Part shown: positions 60,396 through 64,000 of the stretch, piece by piece
Layout of the letters: each line of letters opens with the position of its first letter
Position numbering within the stretch: position 1 is the first letter of the stretch
Origin: Glandiceps talaboti
Lineage: Eukaryota > Hemichordata > Enteropneusta > Spengelidae
Assembly (NCBI RefSeq): GCF_964340395.1
Contig: NC_135564.1
Span: 6,070,861-6,134,860, forward strand
DNA: 64,000 nt
Direction: 5' to 3'
Position numbers and translations under genes: made by a program
Notes under the pieces: generated by a model
The model's input: the letters and a program-made list of their open reading frames with translations, nothing else
Databases searched by the model: none
Told to the model about the DNA's origin: nothing

Positions 60396-61885
60396 GATTC
60401 ATGCATGCACAAGCCTGATTTGAACACCTGGTTGTCCTGGTGCTCACGTATAAGCTGATACTAGGGTAGCAAATTGGAGAAGGATTCTTAAGCTATATCA
60501 TAGGAAAGTTTATAGATTCTGCCATATTCCTTACTGTCTATCATTGAGTTCCTGCAATCTCAACACAAGCACTGTCATCCAGTGAATAATCTTAATTTAA
60601 ATTAACTAAAATACACCAATGGCTACTCAAAGTAAAAAAAACACAGAAAGTAACGATGTTCCCATTTCCAAGGAAGGAAATCTCTTTATCTAGTCTTGTC
60701 ACGATGAATATATGATCACTCTTTATTTAGCTGTTAAAAAAAGAGAAACACGTTATTTCCATGATCAATTACAAATTTAGCTTTGTATCAAAAGTGTTGC
60801 TCCATTAAAAAGTCAATCTAAAACCGCAAATTACTTTTCTTATTTTTGCAAAAGGTCGTGTGTTTTATGAACGAGGTTAAACAGACTTTATTCTGACTTT
60901 AAATTGCTTGTTTTCAGTATAGAGAGGAAATTGTTTCCTTGTGGTGCATATTTTAACAGCTTGTAACCCATGTGGAAATTGCTTGATTCCTCTCATGGAA
61001 TTGAAGTGAAAATTAGATTTCTGATGAACAGTATTGGTTTATAGCAAATTATTCTGAAGTTGAACAATTACCATTCCCAAAGGTATCTCTGTGTTATAAA
61101 AGAAATGCCAAATGTACCCTGAGAGGTGCCAAAAACGATCCTGTTCAGTTGGAGTTTTGATCCTGTTCAGTTGGAGTTTATCTGTTTTAGTTTGAGTATA
61201 TCTCACATAATGTTATCAATGAAACATCAACTATGACATATCTTTTTTCATTACAGATTCTGTGCCTGTAACCTACTTCAGAATCGCATTGCTAACAAAA
61301 CTATGTGTTTACAATCTTTGCGAACATGTACAATTTTTTCTGTGATAATTCTCTAGTGTCTTGTCACTCAAGATATATGGAGTATATACTTTGGACATGT
61401 AAACACATAGAAACATAAATCTGTACTGCAATTCAAACCAATTGCCCACCGGACATGTAAACATCTATGTTATGGAACTAATAATTCATTTTTTTTTAAA
61501 AATAAGTTTAAAGTTAACTAGAAATGTTTTTTTCTATCAAAATATCATTTTACACTCAAAAACTATTTGATCCATTTCATTGCTTTTTATGGATGACCGA
61601 TAACATCAATTTCTTTCAACATTGAAAATGTTTCATGTTGCTCCTGTGTATTATGTAAGGTTCTAAATATTACATTTTTTATTGTATTATTTAAATTGTC
61701 ATATGCAGGACTTGGTACCTGTTCCAAAATTATAAATGTTTTAGAAAATGGATAAGGAAAATAAAAATAACAAGTTATCAGCTATTTTGGTTTTAAATTC
61801 CCAGAAAAGTAAAAATTCCCAGAAAAGTAGTCTCTTTTATTATTTTAAAGAAAATTTGCATAAATGCCAACATAGCAATATTGTG
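60396..61885. other. Unassigned stretch
   Basis: GATCCTGTTCAGTTGGAGTT occurs twice in tandem at about 61138-61180. ATATATGGAGTATATACTTT at 61373 resembles the 5' part of P copy 4. No gene is supported. Confidence 0.4.
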
Positions 61886-61892
61886 TTTTTCT

Positions 61893-61984
61893 ACATACAT
61901 ACATACATACATACATACATACATACATACATACATACATACATACATACATACATACATACATACATACATACATACATACAT
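61893..61984. repeat. (ACAT)n microsatellite
   Basis: About 23 uninterrupted ACAT units. Confidence 0.97.
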
Positions 61985-62417
61985 GTACAATTTCTAATGT
62001 AGAATATCAATATTAGAGAAGGTTTCTCACATTTCATAAAGGTAGGCGGAGTAGTCCATGATAACACAATTGCTTGTAGGGGAAATGAATGTATATGGGA
62101 AAGGTTACATTTGTGAATTTTGATGTATGCAGTTTGCAGCTAAACAAAAAACCCTGCATAATTAATGTTGCTTTTGGTCATTAAGCTGGTAAACTAGGTA
62201 AGGTCATATACAAACGAAATAAATGTCAGATGAACATTTTTAGAATCAAGCATTTTATAAGAGAGACGGATGAAATTGCTTGAAGGCCATGTCTTAGGTG
62301 ATGATCATATCAAAATTAGAATCTGATTAGTTTTGATGATTGCACACAAAGCCAATTGGCTTCTAAATTACATTTCCATGTCTTGTGCTGATTATATTTA
62401 CCACTCCATTAAAGCCA

Positions 62418-62600
62418 GCATGGGAGACAATAATGTAGTGTTTGCATGTGTTCTAGCGTATACCAATGAAAGATCAGAGGATGAGAAGTGATGTTGTAAT
62501 GCTTGCAATGTGTTTTAGTTTAAACCAACAAGAGATCATGATGGGGGATGATTTTGCAGTGTTTGCACGTGTTGCTGTGCAAACCTCCAAGAGACAACAG
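62418..62600. repeat. Degenerate tandem repeat, unit about 70 bp
   Basis: GTAGTGTTTGCATGTGTTCT, GTAATGCTTGCAATGTGTTT and GCAGTGTTTGCACGTGTTGC mark three units, each followed by a form of AAACCAACAAGAGATCA. Confidence 0.65.
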
Positions 62601-62784
62601 GCCTGGAACTTTGTCTAAGTAAATTTAGACAGGCTGAGATTTCACATGGCTCCTGTCCACACCGTATTTGATTTCATTGACAGTATAGCTATTATCCAAA
62701 TGCACATGTACTACTTAAATCATGCCATTTTTGGTGACCTTTTCCTAACACTGTGACAGGAATACAGAGTACCTGTCAGTAGTC

Positions 62785-62845
62785 TTTCATAGCTTCATTT
62801 TAGAATTCCTCATGTAGCTTCATTTTAGCATTCCTCATGTCAGTT
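62785..62845. repeat. 25-bp tandem duplication
   Basis: TAGCTTCATTTTAG(A/C)ATTCC followed by TCATG occurs twice in direct succession. Confidence 0.8.
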
Positions 62846-62956
62846 CAATGCTATATGTACGATTTGACTACTTCTAAATTATATCAGTGTATTAAAAGCT
62901 TGCAGTTTTTCACCACTTAGACAGCAATTAGGTTGACTTTTAAACTAATTTTAAAA

Positions 62957-63090
62957 CTTTTTTTATTTAGTCAGAAAAGCTGAGAAAATACCTCAGGCAA
63001 GGGGTTTTGTCATGCCTTGCCCTCAACTCATAGTGACAGGCCTCTAAATGTCACTCGTGTTTTCCTTAGCTAAAGGAAAAAAATACATCG
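62957..63090 (+). repeat. Dispersed hairpin repeat family P, copy 5 (3' part)
   Basis: CAAGGGGTTTTGTCATGCCT, CTCAACTCATAGTGACAGGC and CTCTAAATGTCACTCGTGTT, then TTCCTTAGCTAAAGGAAAAA. Only the last 130 bases are recognisable, with a weakened stem. Confidence 0.5.
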
Positions 63091-63229
63091 AATAATATCC
63101 TGAAGTATTGTACATGGAGAAGAAGCAGGAAGAAACAAAATCCAATAATCATACATATTTCAGGTCAACCTACTGTCCAAGTCCAATTTAGGTACCTCAT
63201 CATTAAATGGCTAAATGGCCAATGTTCTC

Positions 63230-63480
63230 CGCAGGCCAAAATAGTGGCACAGACCGTGACGCCTTCATTGACTCCGGAGATGCTATCAGTCATCCCGCGA
63301 TCCTATTCAATGCCATTGGTCAGTAATTTACCACCGACGTCAGAGGCAGAGATTAACGCAATCCTCATTCTGTTTTAAACCACTGATTTCCTCCGTCAAA
63401 GTACAATTACATCCAGTGTAATGATGAGCTATATACCTAAGCCAATTCCAGACAGATTTATTGTCTATATACTTCAGGTA
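63230..63480. other. Non-repetitive, CpG-containing block: possible exon(s) or conserved regulatory element
   Basis: Unlike its surroundings this block has several CpGs (GTGACGCC, CTCCGG, CCCGCG, ACCGACGTC, TTAACGC, CTCCGTC) and no repeats. TTCTCCGCAG could be a splice acceptor; the plus-strand frame from 63235 reads AKIVAQTVTPSLTPEMLSVI and stays open to a TAA at 63376. The same frame reopens after it and passes MMSYIPKPIPDRFIVYILQ to CAG|GTAACT (GT at 63478), a good donor. The stop between them excludes one single exon. The minus strand also has a partly open frame. TGACGTCA and TTAATC-type sites would fit an enhancer. No homologue is recognised. Confidence 0.3.
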
Positions 63481-63865
63481 ACTCTTTGTTGTCAGATTTG
63501 TCATCTTAAGATTTCTAAAAAAAAATTATGTAATTTAATTGTTCAAACTTCTGTGTTCTTTTTTCTGATTTGTCATCAACATACTGACATATTTATGATC
63601 AACCTACCTGAACTAAATGTATATCTCTGATATATACTCTATTTGTAGTAATCTGTGTTTGGTTTATTACTACCTAGCAGACTATGCACTAGAGGGGATG
63701 CTGACGTTTTACGAGAAAAAGATTTTTGTGTAGATAAAATGCTGACAGGTTTATAGATAATGACCTTTGGACATGAATAAAGTTCATCTTTTAGTGAGGT
63801 TGGGGATTGCTAGATGGACTGTATGTGTTATTCACAGGGATTTGCACTGATCCACTCTTATCAGG
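63481..63865. other. Unassigned stretch
   Basis: No gene or repeat is supported. Confidence 0.4.
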
Positions 63866-63871
63866 GGTTAA

Positions 63872-63919
63872 AGTAGGTTTCCTTATAAGAAAGCAGTAGG
63901 TTTCCTTATAAGAAAGCAG
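63872..63919. repeat. 23-bp tandem duplication
   Basis: GTAGGTTTCCTTATAAGAAA followed by GCA occurs twice in direct succession. The unit contains the short palindrome CTTATAAG. Confidence 0.9.
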
Positions 63920-64000
63920 ACACCATAATTTGATTTCAGTAATCACAAAAGTATTGACATCATAAATTACAGCAATAAAAATAAGAACGAGAAGAAAAAA

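Overview
This is a eukaryotic, AT-rich window (about two thirds A+T by eye) that reads as intergenic or intronic DNA of an animal with a repeat-rich genome. The many ACAT, CTGT/GACA, CA and TA microsatellites, the frequent TACATGTA words, the dense short inverted-repeat transposons and the tRNA-derived SINE resemble marine invertebrate genomes (mollusc, brachiopod, hemichordate or lancelet-like). The species cannot be fixed from the sequence. I find no complete protein-coding gene, tRNA, rRNA, CRISPR array or operon. Open frames longer than about 60 codons are explained by microsatellites, by a 24-bp satellite, or look like chance.

Layout. 1-9,000: a dispersed repeat (Q), a tRNA-derived SINE directly followed by a TA-flanked MITE (A1), degenerate minisatellites, a large inverted-repeat element (B1), and CA, CTGT and CCAT microsatellites. 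9,000-17,000: a 54-bp minisatellite whose unit folds into a hairpin, two hAT-like fragments, a hAT-like MITE, a roughly 470-bp GACA array with internal periodicity, and a 58-bp hairpin duplication. 17,000-31,500: a near-perfect 339-bp palindromic MITE (D), copies of a newly noted family R (two of them head to head), MITEs E and F, and minisatellites. 31,500-45,000: long sparse stretches, ACAT/CA arrays, the 3' end of a minus-strand non-LTR retrotransposon, and arrays with units of 50-110 bp. 45,000-57,000: a 47-bp repeat sharing its core with a repeat near 20.8 kb, a truncated copy of element B, a 59-bp palindrome (C), a foldback, a diverged SINE ending in a G tract, a second copy of Q, the 24-bp satellite (about 57 units), and a second MITE A with a C element inside it. 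57,000-64,000: a TA array, a roughly 117-bp minisatellite, and finally a CpG-containing non-repetitive block (about 63,230-63,480), the best candidate here for an exon or conserved regulatory element.

There is no pathway to describe. The window records repeated insertion of small non-autonomous elements and growth of tandem repeats. The least familiar item is a dispersed family (P) of five copies, all in the same orientation, built around a conserved hairpin with the core ACAAGGCCCCTTAGGTCAC. All repeat calls come from reading the sequence; family names A to W are local labels, not database names.
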